NCBI GenBank assembly: GCA_045128915.1
Contig: JBGVIT010000067.1
Coordinates: forward strand, 123,727-187,726
Length of the DNA: 64,000 nt
Source of the DNA: RGIG9115 sp045128915
GTDB lineage: Bacteria; Bacillota; Clostridia; UBA1381
Direction: 5' to 3'
A program made the translations under genes and the position numbers. This document shows positions 32,375-41,052 of the stretch, in pieces. Each line of letters begins with the position of its first letter. Positions within the stretch are counted from its first letter, which is position 1. The notes below the pieces were generated by a model. It did not search any database, was not told where the DNA came from, and saw only the letters and a list, made by a program, of their open reading frames with translations.

Positions 32375-33535
32375 TTACCACATAAAATAATCTGTTTTAC
32401 CAATGATTTTAATCAAAGCTTCCAAAAGAAAATAATCAGCATAAATAAACGGTCTGCAAAGATGTGCATCTGCATACATCTGTGCCGCACTTTGTACGAG
32501 TGCCTGATTTTTATTTCCAAAATCACAGTCTTCATAAACTGCTTCAAGAAGCCTGAATGCAAAATCTAAATACTTTTTCGATTCTGCTCCATCACAATAC
32601 TTAGCAAGTTCAATCATACCGCAAGCTGTAATAGCGTTTGCTGATGCGTCAATGTATGCAGGTTCATCCGGTTGCATATAATCAACAGGTGCTAACTTAC
32701 GTTCTCCGAAATTATCAATAACATAATTTGCAACCTTTTTAGATGCTTCCAGAAGAGTTTCATCACCTATATGAATATAAGACATTAAAAAGCCATATAC
32801 TCCCCAACTTTGTCCTCTTGACCACGAGGAGCCGTCTGCATAGCCCTGACCTTGAGGATGTCCTACCACCTCGCCGGTTCTTGAATCCTTGTTTACTATA
32901 TGATATACAGAACCATCAGGCTTAATGAAATCACGCACAGCCATATCTACATGTTTTTTCGCAATGGCTTTAAATCTTGCATCTCCCGTTTCTTCACTTG
33001 CCCAATATAAGAGTGGCAAATTCAAAAGGCAGTCAATTATTGCAACACCATTTGTATTTCCCTGCACAGATGCATTTGGTCTGCTCCATGCTACTATATA
33101 TTCACCAATGGGATTATATCTTCCAGCTAACATTGTAGCTGCATGGTGTGCCCTTATTTTTGCATCCTCATCATTTAACAATTTAACATGGGGTATGTTT
33201 GTCATACCTACAACAAATCCTAAATCGTGGCTATCGAGGCAATAATAATTTTCCTTGTTTCCAAAAATTTCTTTCATTCTATCGCTACATTTAACAGCTC
33301 TGTTTTTGTACTTTTCTTTGGATGTCTGAAGATATAAAAGCCACATTATACCGCCCCAGAAACCACTCATCCAATGAAACTGTTGCGGACTCTTGCATGA
33401 ATCATATCCATATGACCCATCTTCAAGCACAGTTACGGGATAATCAAAATCAAGCTCATCTGTTACTTTTGAAAGCTTTGACTCACATTTATTAAAAAAA
33501 TCTTCTGCCCATTTTATTTGTTCGTTTGTAAACAT
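32375..33535 (-). CDS. glycoside hydrolase family 88, unsaturated glucuronyl hydrolase
   Basis: Removes the 4,5-unsaturated uronic acid that polysaccharide lyases leave at the non-reducing end of oligosaccharides. The 386-residue (alpha/alpha)6 barrel shows WMSGFWGGIMWLLY, SHDLGFVVG (family Asp) near 104, the second Asp in AIIDCLLNLPLLYWAS near 167, and GQGYADGSSWSRGQSWGVYG. No signal peptide, so it acts inside the cell. Start at ATG 33535, nine bases after AGGAG; an in-frame TTG further up overlaps that site. It implies that the substrate contains uronic acid cut by a lyase. Confidence 0.85.
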   Translation of the reverse strand: MFTNEQIKWAEDFFNKCESKLSKVTDELDFDYPVTVLEDGSYGYDSCKSPQQFHWMSGFWGGIMWLLYLQTSKEKYKNRAVKCSDRMKEIFGNKENYYCLDSHDLGFVVGMTNIPHVKLLNDEDAKIRAHHAATMLAGRYNPIGEYIVAWSRPNASVQGNTNGVAIIDCLLNLPLLYWASEETGDARFKAIAKKHVDMAVRDFIKPDGSVYHIVNKDSRTGEVVGHPQGQGYADGSSWSRGQSWGVYGFLMSYIHIGDETLLEASKKVANYVIDNFGERKLAPVDYMQPDEPAYIDASANAITACGMIELAKYCDGAESKKYLDFAFRLLEAVYEDCDFGNKNQALVQSAAQMYADAHLCRPFIYADYFLLEALIKIIGKTDYFMW

Positions 33536-33552
33536 TATTTTCAACTCCTAAA

Positions 33553-34989
33553 TTAGCCTATTAACTTAACTGTTGCAGCTTCATAAGAAGCTATCGGCAC
33601 AGAAATTTTCGTGCCACCGCCAAGTTCGCATATTGTTTCTCCATTTTTAGCAAGCAACAAAGCATTCTTCGCATCAAATGCTATTTCAAGAACAGGATTA
33701 GTATCCTTACCGGAAATATCGTGCATACGAACCATAATCTCTGTGCCCGAATCAAGAAGCTTTATTTTATCTATAACAATATTTTCTGCTCTGCAGGAAG
33801 CAAATGAAAACACATCCTCGCCTGTCACAATCTTTCCGTTAGTGCGACATAGCTCCACAAGAGGCTCTACGGGAGTGATTGCAACGTCCGCATTTCCATC
33901 CAGCAACGTTACAGTTGATATAATATATTCTCCATCATCAGAAAACGCAGGATGAGGATCTAAATGATAGCTGCTGTTATTTCGAACATGAGGTCGCGGC
34001 ATTGCGGAGAATATATCAAGCTCCTTGTTGGTTTTTCTGTCATAAAATATTACTCTGCAGGGTTTTACATGCCAGCTGTATGGGCTTTCATCTCCCACCC
34101 ACATACTGCGGTCGCCGTTAGTATGAGCGTGACATATTGAACGTTTCCACACATGTATCGGCTGTCTTGTCTTTACGTCGCACTCAAATGCACCCTCACG
34201 GTAATCAATATAACAGACGGTGCCGTCCTTACCCCAGAAGTCGTGGCATATAAGATCGCCGCCGTTTTCACCATGTCCCCACCATGAATTAGGAAGCAAT
34301 GGTTCAAAAATCCCATCTTTTGGATTCATAAGCCATATTCTGTTATCAATCCCAAATCTTTCACCGCTGTCAGGATCAGACCAACCATCCTGATCAATTA
34401 TGAATAAATCAGGATCAACCGGCGAAAACATAGCGTGATCATAGTATCTGCCAAACTTTGTGATATGCTTTATTTCACCTGTTTCAATATTTCCTAACGC
34501 TATGTAGGTTTTATCAGACATACGAATATCTAAAATCAATGTCTTTCCGTCACATGACAGACTTGCATGAGTAAACATACGCTCAACATCAAGCTCTGAA
34601 TGTTTTATAAAGCTGCTGTCAAGTTCCATAAGCTTTGTAATCTCACCTTCAATATTCACCTTATACACAGCAGGACCTTCTGCAAATATAACGTCATGAG
34701 TACCGGGAATAATAAGAGGCAAATTACCACGTCCGGAAAATCCGGCTCCGGGGAAATGACGAATAAAAGGATTTTCTGCGTCCAACGACACTACTGCAAG
34801 AGTCTGAATGAGCGCAGGAGGATTAATGCATCGTATCCACATATATTTATTGTCGTATGTAATGCTTGTGTTGCAAAAATAGTTGTGCTGCTGAAGCTTT
34901 GCTACCTTTTTCGTAAGGAAATAGCTTTTTACACCTGTTTTTTCATCTACATATTCCTTAAAATACGGATGTTTATCAAGATTTAGCAT
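33553..34989 (-). CDS. beta-propeller enzyme of the oligogalacturonate-lyase (PL22) type
   Basis: A 478-residue protein with TolB-like repeats of a seven-bladed propeller. It shares the layout of PL22 oligogalacturonide lyases: HAMFSPVDPDLFIIDQDGW, GENGGDLICHDFWG, RSICHAHTNGDRSMWVGD and SSYHLDPHPAFSDDGEYIIS, with several His positions that would bind the metal. No signal peptide. Working inside the cell it would yield unsaturated uronides for the adjacent GH88. The ~80 C-terminal residues form an extra beta domain. The family assignment is by pattern; the substrate could be another uronide. It lies 17 bases upstream of GH88. Confidence 0.6.
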   Translation of the reverse strand: MLNLDKHPYFKEYVDEKTGVKSYFLTKKVAKLQQHNYFCNTSITYDNKYMWIRCINPPALIQTLAVVSLDAENPFIRHFPGAGFSGRGNLPLIIPGTHDVIFAEGPAVYKVNIEGEITKLMELDSSFIKHSELDVERMFTHASLSCDGKTLILDIRMSDKTYIALGNIETGEIKHITKFGRYYDHAMFSPVDPDLFIIDQDGWSDPDSGERFGIDNRIWLMNPKDGIFEPLLPNSWWGHGENGGDLICHDFWGKDGTVCYIDYREGAFECDVKTRQPIHVWKRSICHAHTNGDRSMWVGDESPYSWHVKPCRVIFYDRKTNKELDIFSAMPRPHVRNNSSYHLDPHPAFSDDGEYIISTVTLLDGNADVAITPVEPLVELCRTNGKIVTGEDVFSFASCRAENIVIDKIKLLDSGTEIMVRMHDISGKDTNPVLEIAFDAKNALLLAKNGETICELGGGTKISVPIASYEAATVKLIG

Positions 34990-35004
34990 AACTAATTCTC
35001 CTTT

Positions 35005-38000
35005 TTACACTTTAATACGCAATGTAATAATTTCAAAATTATTCACCGGAAAACTTACTTCTCTACCCTCGCCAAGCTCTGTTATGGGATTTTCCATAAG
35101 GTCACATAGAATAATTTTTTTTGCGTCAAATCCAAGCTTAAGAGTTGGGTTTGATTTTCTGTTCCATGAATCATACAGTCTTATAATTATATCATCTGAA
35201 TCTACCGCACACTTTACGGTATCAATCAAAATATTAGACTCGGTGCATGATACAAGCGAGTATTCGCTCGGAAGCGTTCCATTGCCAGACGCCGTATATG
35301 CCTGAAGCGGCTTGTTTAGAAGATTTGCTTCGCATATTGTTCCGCCTCTTTGTATGCTGTCGCTATGAGGATAAACAGAATATATATAATCATGCTCCTC
35401 GCAATCAGCATCTTTGTCCGGATATGTGCCACATTTGAGAAGTGTAAGCTTAAGTTCGCCGCCATTGGCACTATAACCATATTTACAGTTATTCAGAATA
35501 CTCACACCGTAATCCTCTTCAGACACATCAGCCCACTTATGAGCGCACACCTCAAACCGTGCAGCATCCCATGTGGTATTTTCATGAGTTGGTCTTTGAA
35601 CATGACCAAACTGTATTTCATAGGATGCCTTATCAGTAAGAATGTTTGTAGGAAACGCAGCTTTAAGCAAAAGGTGATGCTCATGCCAATCCATATGTGT
35701 TATAAAATCAATTCTTCGACTGTTAGCATACGCAACTATCTTTTGCACAAAAATAGAGTTTTGGATTTTTCGTTTAATCTCAAATCCTGCCCAGCCGTTA
35801 CCTGAAATTGCAACACACGATTCTACATTGTCAATATCCCATTTCTTCTGCTTATAATAATTAGTTATTTCCCAATTATCATAGCATCTTGGATAATCCT
35901 CAAAAAGTTCAAGACGATTAAAAGTTTCCCCTTCCTTTACTACCTCACGGCCATTATCCTTATCGTACAAGGACACTATATTCATGCTTTGGTCAAATTC
36001 TATTTTATAGTGTGAAGATTCTATAACGCCGTCACAAGCACTAACATCATCCAGCTTTGAATCGTCCCTTACAATCTTCCAACCCAAAGGCGGAACATCA
36101 GTAACATATATTGATTTACCTTTATATTCTGCATACCCTGATGCTTTAAAAGAATTTGGATTATATACAAGTATTCCTTCTTGACAAACTTTATCTGCAA
36201 TATTTTCAAGAGCACATGACTTAATTGCACCAATTTCCTCTCTAAGAGTCTTATACTGTCTGTCGCTTTCCTCATATACTTCGCATATTGAAGAACCAGG
36301 TAAAATATCATGAAACTGATTCAGTAACAGAGTTTTCCAATTTTTATCAAGCGTTTTCTTAGGATAGTCAGCTTTATTCAATAATAAATCCATGACACAA
36401 ACAATTTCCGTGCTCTGGCAAAGAAACTCACATTCTCTGTTATTTTTCTTATTCTTAGCTACCGAAGTATATGTACCCCTATGAAGCTCAAGATAAAGCT
36501 CTCCTACCCATTTTGGAGTTCTGCCCATAATAGCAGCGTTTTTATTAAAGTCCGAAAAACGTCTTTGGAGAAAATCCTCTACTTTAGTCATTTTTGCGGC
36601 AGGCATACCCGGAAGGCCATATTCAAGACGTCTGAAACGTTCAAGCATATCTTCAGTCGGTCCGCCGCCACCATCACCAAAACCATAGGTTACGATAGCT
36701 TCATTACTGTATTCCTTTTGCTGAAAACGCTCCCATGTTCCAATATGCATTGACGGCATTATATGTCCGGCATACACGGTATTAATGTCATTCTCGCCAT
36801 CTTTTGCCTTGAATCTTGCTGTAAGGAAATTCGTGAAAATTTCTGTTCCGTCAATCCCCTGCCACATAAATGTGTCGTAAGGCATTTTATTGGTTTCGTT
36901 CCAGCTTATTTTTGAAGTCACAAAATTATCTATTCCTGATTTCTTTAAAATCTGCGGCATTGCGGCGCTGTAACCAAATACATCCGGAAGCCAGAGAATA
37001 TGACTGTCTATCCCAAATTCATCCATTATGAATTTTTTTCCGTGCAAAATCTGACGTACAAGGCTTTCTCCCGATGTAAGATTACAATCAGCCTCGAGCC
37101 ACATTGCACCTTCAACTTCCCACCGTCCGTCACTTACTGCCTTTTTAAGTCTTTTATAAACATCAGGTGCGTCTTCCTTAAGGTATTCATAAAGCTGTGG
37201 CTGCGATGACATAAAAGAAAACTCGGGAAATCTGTCGATATAATCAAGCATCGTAACAAATGTACGCTGAACCTTTTCTCTTGTCTGCTCCAGAGTCCAA
37301 AGCCATGCAACATCTATATGGGTATGACCTACATAGCTCACAGTCGCGTTTGAAAGACCGCACTCTTTCTCGAAATATTCTTCCTTAAGATATTTTCTTG
37401 CCTTTTCTACACTTAAATAAAACTCATCGCTGTACGGCTCTCTTAAATCAAGAATATTGCAAGCCTGCTCAAGATGTTTTATGGTTATTATATGGTTATA
37501 ATCTGTCGGTTTCAAACATTCAGCAGCTTCAACTGCAACCAGCATATCGTACCACAGTTGTATTACCGAATAATTGATTTCTTTTATTTTGAAACTGATA
37601 TTATACTGATTGGTATTGCTGTGACCTGTGTAAAAATAAATATGTGCTTTATACGATGAATCAGCATCCAAAGTCACCTGACGATGTGTATCGGTTGTAA
37701 ATTCTGAAAACATACTGCCGTTTAGATATAAAAGCCCCTGAGGGTTTGAATCCCAATTAGGTTCTCTTCCTGTGTACATTTCTATTACTACCTGATTATT
37801 TTTCTTTATCTTTGGTGTATCAAATTCCGTATAAAACCAATAATGACAGTCCTTACCGCCAATACAAGATGTTTTATCAAGCTCTTTCCATGTATCGTCA
37901 ACACATGGGAGATTGTCTCCCCTTTTATAACCCGACTCCTTAAACATAACCTTTTCAGCACCGGGAATTACTTTTTCAGAAAATTCCTTAAGCTTACTAA

Positions 38001-38037
38001 TTGTAATGCGTATCTTATCGTGTACAAAGCTATCCAT
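35005..38037 (-). CDS. glycoside hydrolase family 38 alpha-mannosidase
   Basis: A cytoplasmic retaining alpha-mannosidase of 1010 residues. It has an N-terminal beta domain, then the catalytic domain beginning VGHTHIDVAWLW (zinc-binding His and Asp, near 240), the nucleophile Asp in LWLPDVFGYSAAMPQIL near 355, FGDGGGGPTEDML near 470, a three-helix bundle (NQFHDILPGSSI) and long C-terminal beta domains. A strong GGAGGT precedes the start. It sits in the middle of the intracellular enzyme group, which shows that the target glycan carries alpha-mannose. GH38 can also cleave other linkages, so specificity is open. Confidence 0.92.
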   Translation of the reverse strand: MDSFVHDKIRITISKLKEFSEKVIPGAEKVMFKESGYKRGDNLPCVDDTWKELDKTSCIGGKDCHYWFYTEFDTPKIKKNNQVVIEMYTGREPNWDSNPQGLLYLNGSMFSEFTTDTHRQVTLDADSSYKAHIYFYTGHSNTNQYNISFKIKEINYSVIQLWYDMLVAVEAAECLKPTDYNHIITIKHLEQACNILDLREPYSDEFYLSVEKARKYLKEEYFEKECGLSNATVSYVGHTHIDVAWLWTLEQTREKVQRTFVTMLDYIDRFPEFSFMSSQPQLYEYLKEDAPDVYKRLKKAVSDGRWEVEGAMWLEADCNLTSGESLVRQILHGKKFIMDEFGIDSHILWLPDVFGYSAAMPQILKKSGIDNFVTSKISWNETNKMPYDTFMWQGIDGTEIFTNFLTARFKAKDGENDINTVYAGHIMPSMHIGTWERFQQKEYSNEAIVTYGFGDGGGGPTEDMLERFRRLEYGLPGMPAAKMTKVEDFLQRRFSDFNKNAAIMGRTPKWVGELYLELHRGTYTSVAKNKKNNRECEFLCQSTEIVCVMDLLLNKADYPKKTLDKNWKTLLLNQFHDILPGSSICEVYEESDRQYKTLREEIGAIKSCALENIADKVCQEGILVYNPNSFKASGYAEYKGKSIYVTDVPPLGWKIVRDDSKLDDVSACDGVIESSHYKIEFDQSMNIVSLYDKDNGREVVKEGETFNRLELFEDYPRCYDNWEITNYYKQKKWDIDNVESCVAISGNGWAGFEIKRKIQNSIFVQKIVAYANSRRIDFITHMDWHEHHLLLKAAFPTNILTDKASYEIQFGHVQRPTHENTTWDAARFEVCAHKWADVSEEDYGVSILNNCKYGYSANGGELKLTLLKCGTYPDKDADCEEHDYIYSVYPHSDSIQRGGTICEANLLNKPLQAYTASGNGTLPSEYSLVSCTESNILIDTVKCAVDSDDIIIRLYDSWNRKSNPTLKLGFDAKKIILCDLMENPITELGEGREVSFPVNNFEIITLRIKV

Positions 38038-38050
38038 ATAAGATACCTCC

Positions 38051-39049
38051 TTAAATAAACGGTCTTCTGTCCAAAACCAGCTTTAAAGGAACTTTAGAAT
38101 ATATCTCTCCCGGCAAAGCGTTTTGAAGCTCTGCAAGGCAGCATAACGTTCCAAAAGAAGCATGCAGGTCATCTGCTCTTGTGTTGGTTCCCCAATTAAT
38201 TTCTTCAAGACCTTTTATAAGGTCGTTTGCAAACTGCCTTAGTCTGTTCTTTGCCTCATCAAATCTGTGAGAGGATTGACGTGTTGCACGATTTAGTGAA
38301 TACACCCAATCTACGCCAAAAAATCCGAATAAATGATGCTGTGTATTTTCCTTTAAAAATGTATCATAAAGCTCAATACATGTATCTATCAGCTTATCAG
38401 GATAGGGCATAGACTGTTTTGCATATTCATGATTAAACAGATAATGAAAAGTACCCGCAAGAAAATGTGCCTTATGAACTAAGTTTTTTTCTACCGAGCC
38501 CTTTCGCCACATGCCCGAAATGGGATCACATTCTTTTCTGAACCAATCAAAATATGCTTTTTCCCAAGCTTCGTCAACGGCTCCTGTAAGCACCAGAGCG
38601 GCATATACACCTGCTCCCACATGAGAACCATCCCAAGGATCACAATCCCAATCAATAGACTCAAGAAGCTCATATAAGCCTTCAATAGTTATATATCTTT
38701 CCATTGCCTTTAGGGGATAAATCGGCTTTTCTTCAAATAATTCAAGTGCAGCCGCGCAATGTGCAGTTGTATGAAGATAATGATGCGTAGCCTCCTTGAA
38801 AAGACCGGTTTTCTCGTCCTGTAGTGAACAAAGAGTTTTTACGAACATTTCACGCTCAGAAGCATCCGACGGGAACTTACCGCAGGTATATAAAATATTT
38901 GCTGCATCAGCACAGCCATAAGCATTCAAATCAAAACTACGACTGTTGTTTTCATCCTGAATGGTCCATCTTTGGTATGCACCATCATCAATTTTATGTG
39001 TTTCTGTCAAATGCAGAATATTGTCAACAATAGAGCTTATATTATGCAT
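38051..39049 (-). CDS. (alpha/alpha) toroid protein, possible glycosidase or lyase accessory
   Basis: A 332-residue protein rich in paired helices with conserved Trp, His and Asp (HHYLHTTAHCAAALELF, WDCDPWDGSHVGAGVYAALV, HKAHFLAGTFHYLF, RADDLHASFGTLCCLAELQ). This is the look of an (alpha/alpha)6-7 toroid as in GH88/GH105 or terpenoid-cyclase-like folds, but I cannot place it in a family. No signal peptide. It lies 13 bases upstream of the GH38 gene with its own AGGAGG site and directly after a terminator-like hairpin. Confidence 0.6.
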   Translation of the reverse strand: MHNISSIVDNILHLTETHKIDDGAYQRWTIQDENNSRSFDLNAYGCADAANILYTCGKFPSDASEREMFVKTLCSLQDEKTGLFKEATHHYLHTTAHCAAALELFEEKPIYPLKAMERYITIEGLYELLESIDWDCDPWDGSHVGAGVYAALVLTGAVDEAWEKAYFDWFRKECDPISGMWRKGSVEKNLVHKAHFLAGTFHYLFNHEYAKQSMPYPDKLIDTCIELYDTFLKENTQHHLFGFFGVDWVYSLNRATRQSSHRFDEAKNRLRQFANDLIKGLEEINWGTNTRADDLHASFGTLCCLAELQNALPGEIYSKVPLKLVLDRRPFI

Positions 39050-39067
39050 AAATATGCCTCCTGTTTT

Positions 39068-39105
39068 AAAAAACCATCCTCAAATACAGTCTGGGGATGG
39101 TTTTT
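39068..39105 (-). terminator. terminator between transport and enzyme genes
   Basis: A hairpin of about 12 bp (aaaaaaccatcc with ggatggttttt), followed by T-runs on the minus strand, lies between the permease stop and the next gene. It may separate the locus into two transcripts or reduce enzyme-gene expression. Confidence 0.7.
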
Positions 39106-39110
39106 CATTT

Positions 39111-40016
39111 TTAACCTTTGACTGAACCAACCATTATACCCTTAACAAAATACTTTTGAAGGAAAGGATATACACAAATGATTGGAATGGTAGTTACCAT
39201 AACCTGAGCTGCTATAAGACTTTCAGAACTTGTTGTAGGCTTGAAGTTTTCAAGCGCCATACCACTTTCAATAGCTGCTGCCTGCATTTTTTGAATTCTT
39301 TCACTTTCTTTTACAAGCTGCATCATTATATATTGAAGAGTATATAAATCAGGCTTCTTTATGTAGTAAAGAGTAGTAGTCCAATCGTTCCAACGTGCAA
39401 CCATAATCCAAAGTGCAGTTGTTGCAAGGATGGGCTTTGAAAGAGGTATAATTATTTTGAAGAATATTGAAACCTCATTAGCACCATCGAGCAATGCACT
39501 TTCTTCAAGGCTTATGGGAATTGTAGATTGAATAAAGGTTCTGATAATGATAATATTATAGAACGAGAACAAGTACGGAATAATATAAACCCAATAGCTG
39601 TTAAGAAGACCAAGCTTTGAAAACAGCACATACAAAGGCACTTGACCGGCTGATAAAAACATAGGTATGGTAAACATCCATACAAAAAATTGTTTACCGG
39701 GGAATGCTTTTCTTGAAAGTGCGTATGCTGCTCCAAACTGAACTATCAACGAAAGCACCATGTTAATGAGCACCATTGAAACGGAAACTACTGCTGCCTT
39801 TATCATATCAGCATCAGACAGCAAAGTTTTAAAGTTATCAAGAGAGAATACTCTCGGATATATTGTAATACCACCGCGTGCAGAGTCTGCCGCATCGTTT
39901 AGTGATTTTGCAAGAACATTCAGGTAAGGAAAAACCATTATTATACCAAGAACAGTCAGCAAAACATAGTTGAATATCTGAAATGCTTTGTAGCTTTTCG
40001 AGTCTTTGATTTTCAT
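39111..40016 (-). CDS. carbohydrate ABC transporter permease, LplC/YtcP type
   Basis: Inner-membrane half of a CUT1 sugar importer. The 301 residues have six hydrophobic helices and the cytoplasmic EAA loop (ESALLDGANEVSIFFKIIIPLSKPILA, near 185), which contacts the ATPase. No ATPase gene is visible here, so a shared MsmX-like ATPase encoded elsewhere is likely, as is usual for this group. GGGAGG precedes the start. It pairs with the next upstream permease, 19 bases away. Confidence 0.93.
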   Translation of the reverse strand: MKIKDSKSYKAFQIFNYVLLTVLGIIMVFPYLNVLAKSLNDAADSARGGITIYPRVFSLDNFKTLLSDADMIKAAVVSVSMVLINMVLSLIVQFGAAYALSRKAFPGKQFFVWMFTIPMFLSAGQVPLYVLFSKLGLLNSYWVYIIPYLFSFYNIIIIRTFIQSTIPISLEESALLDGANEVSIFFKIIIPLSKPILATTALWIMVARWNDWTTTLYYIKKPDLYTLQYIMMQLVKESERIQKMQAAAIESGMALENFKPTTSSESLIAAQVMVTTIPIICVYPFLQKYFVKGIMVGSVKG

Positions 40017-40035
40017 AGAATTCTTCCTCCCTTTC

Positions 40036-40983
40036 TCAGAATATACCTACATCGGTGCCTTTTTTAGATAAATAGTTTGCACCAACGAGCAATAAGAAAT
40101 TTACAAGTCCCTGCATAAGTCCAAATGCAGTTGTCATCTGGTAGTTGCCTCCGGCAATACCATTTTTATAAATAATCGTTCCTATAACTTCAACGTTAAC
40201 GAACGGATTTTGCAAGCCATAGATAAGTTCAAAGTTATCTGTAAACAATGATGCTATTCTCCACAAAAGCATAATCATGATTGTAGGCAGAATACTTGGA
40301 ACTGTAATATTAATTACCTGCTGGAAACGGTTCGCACCGTCGAGCCTTGCAGCTTCATAAAGCCCTTCGTCAATACCTGTAATTGCCGCAAGGAATACTA
40401 TTGAATTCCAGCCAATTGATTTCCAGATATTAAGAATTACAACATCCGGAAAAAAGAAGCTTTCAACTGCAAGAAGGCTTGTTCTCTCCCAAGCACCGCC
40501 GGTTAATGTACACATCAAATCGTTAATTATACCGCTTTGTGAGTACAAAGACGTTACAATACCGATAACCGAAATCCAAGAAAGGAAATGCGGCAGATAA
40601 CTTACAGTCTGAATTACTTTCTTGAAGTATTTGTTTTTAATCTCATTTAAGAGCAATGCAAACACAATGGTAAGCGGGAAACAAATTACAGTTGTGAGAA
40701 TTGCGATAATTATTGTGTTTTTTATGCCCTCAACACATTCCTGAATGGTAAAAATATCTTTAAAATTCTGAAGTCCTATAAACGTACTTGCCTCAGGGTT
40801 AAAAATGTTGTAATTCTGGAATGCCATTTTAAGTCCTGACATTGGCATATATGAGAAAATAAAAGTAAGAACTACTGACGGTAATAATAAAAGGTAAATA
40901 AACTTATTTCTGTTGATTTTATACATCAAATTAACAAGCTTACTGTTAAAGGTAGTACCTTTGCCAAGGTTAGTGCTGTTCAT
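40036..40983 (-). CDS. carbohydrate ABC transporter permease, LplB type
   Basis: Partner permease of 315 residues with a long N-terminal tail, six membrane helices and the EAA loop (YEAARLDGANRFQQVINITVPSILPTI, near 205). AAGGAG is about 13 bases from the ATG, longer than usual. With the LplC-type permease and the solute-binding lipoprotein at 56513-58393 it forms a complete import channel apart from the ATPase; the binding-protein gene is separated from it by four surface-protein reading frames. Confidence 0.93.
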   Translation of the reverse strand: MNSTNLGKGTTFNSKLVNLMYKINRNKFIYLLLLPSVVLTFIFSYMPMSGLKMAFQNYNIFNPEASTFIGLQNFKDIFTIQECVEGIKNTIIIAILTTVICFPLTIVFALLLNEIKNKYFKKVIQTVSYLPHFLSWISVIGIVTSLYSQSGIINDLMCTLTGGAWERTSLLAVESFFFPDVVILNIWKSIGWNSIVFLAAITGIDEGLYEAARLDGANRFQQVINITVPSILPTIMIMLLWRIASLFTDNFELIYGLQNPFVNVEVIGTIIYKNGIAGGNYQMTTAFGLMQGLVNFLLLVGANYLSKKGTDVGIF

Positions 40984-41015
40984 TGATTTTTGTCATCTCC
41001 TTAGATATTGTCACC

Positions 41016-41037
41016 CCTGCCGCAGCATTGCGGCAGG
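41016..41037 (-). other. GC-rich intercistronic stem-loop
   Basis: A perfect 9-bp stem (cctgccgca/tgcggcagg, 4-base loop) with no T-run on either strand, between the 1067-residue gene and the permease pair. It is better read as an mRNA-stabilising or processing element than as a terminator. Confidence 0.55.
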
Positions 41038-41052
41038 AATGAATTATAATGA

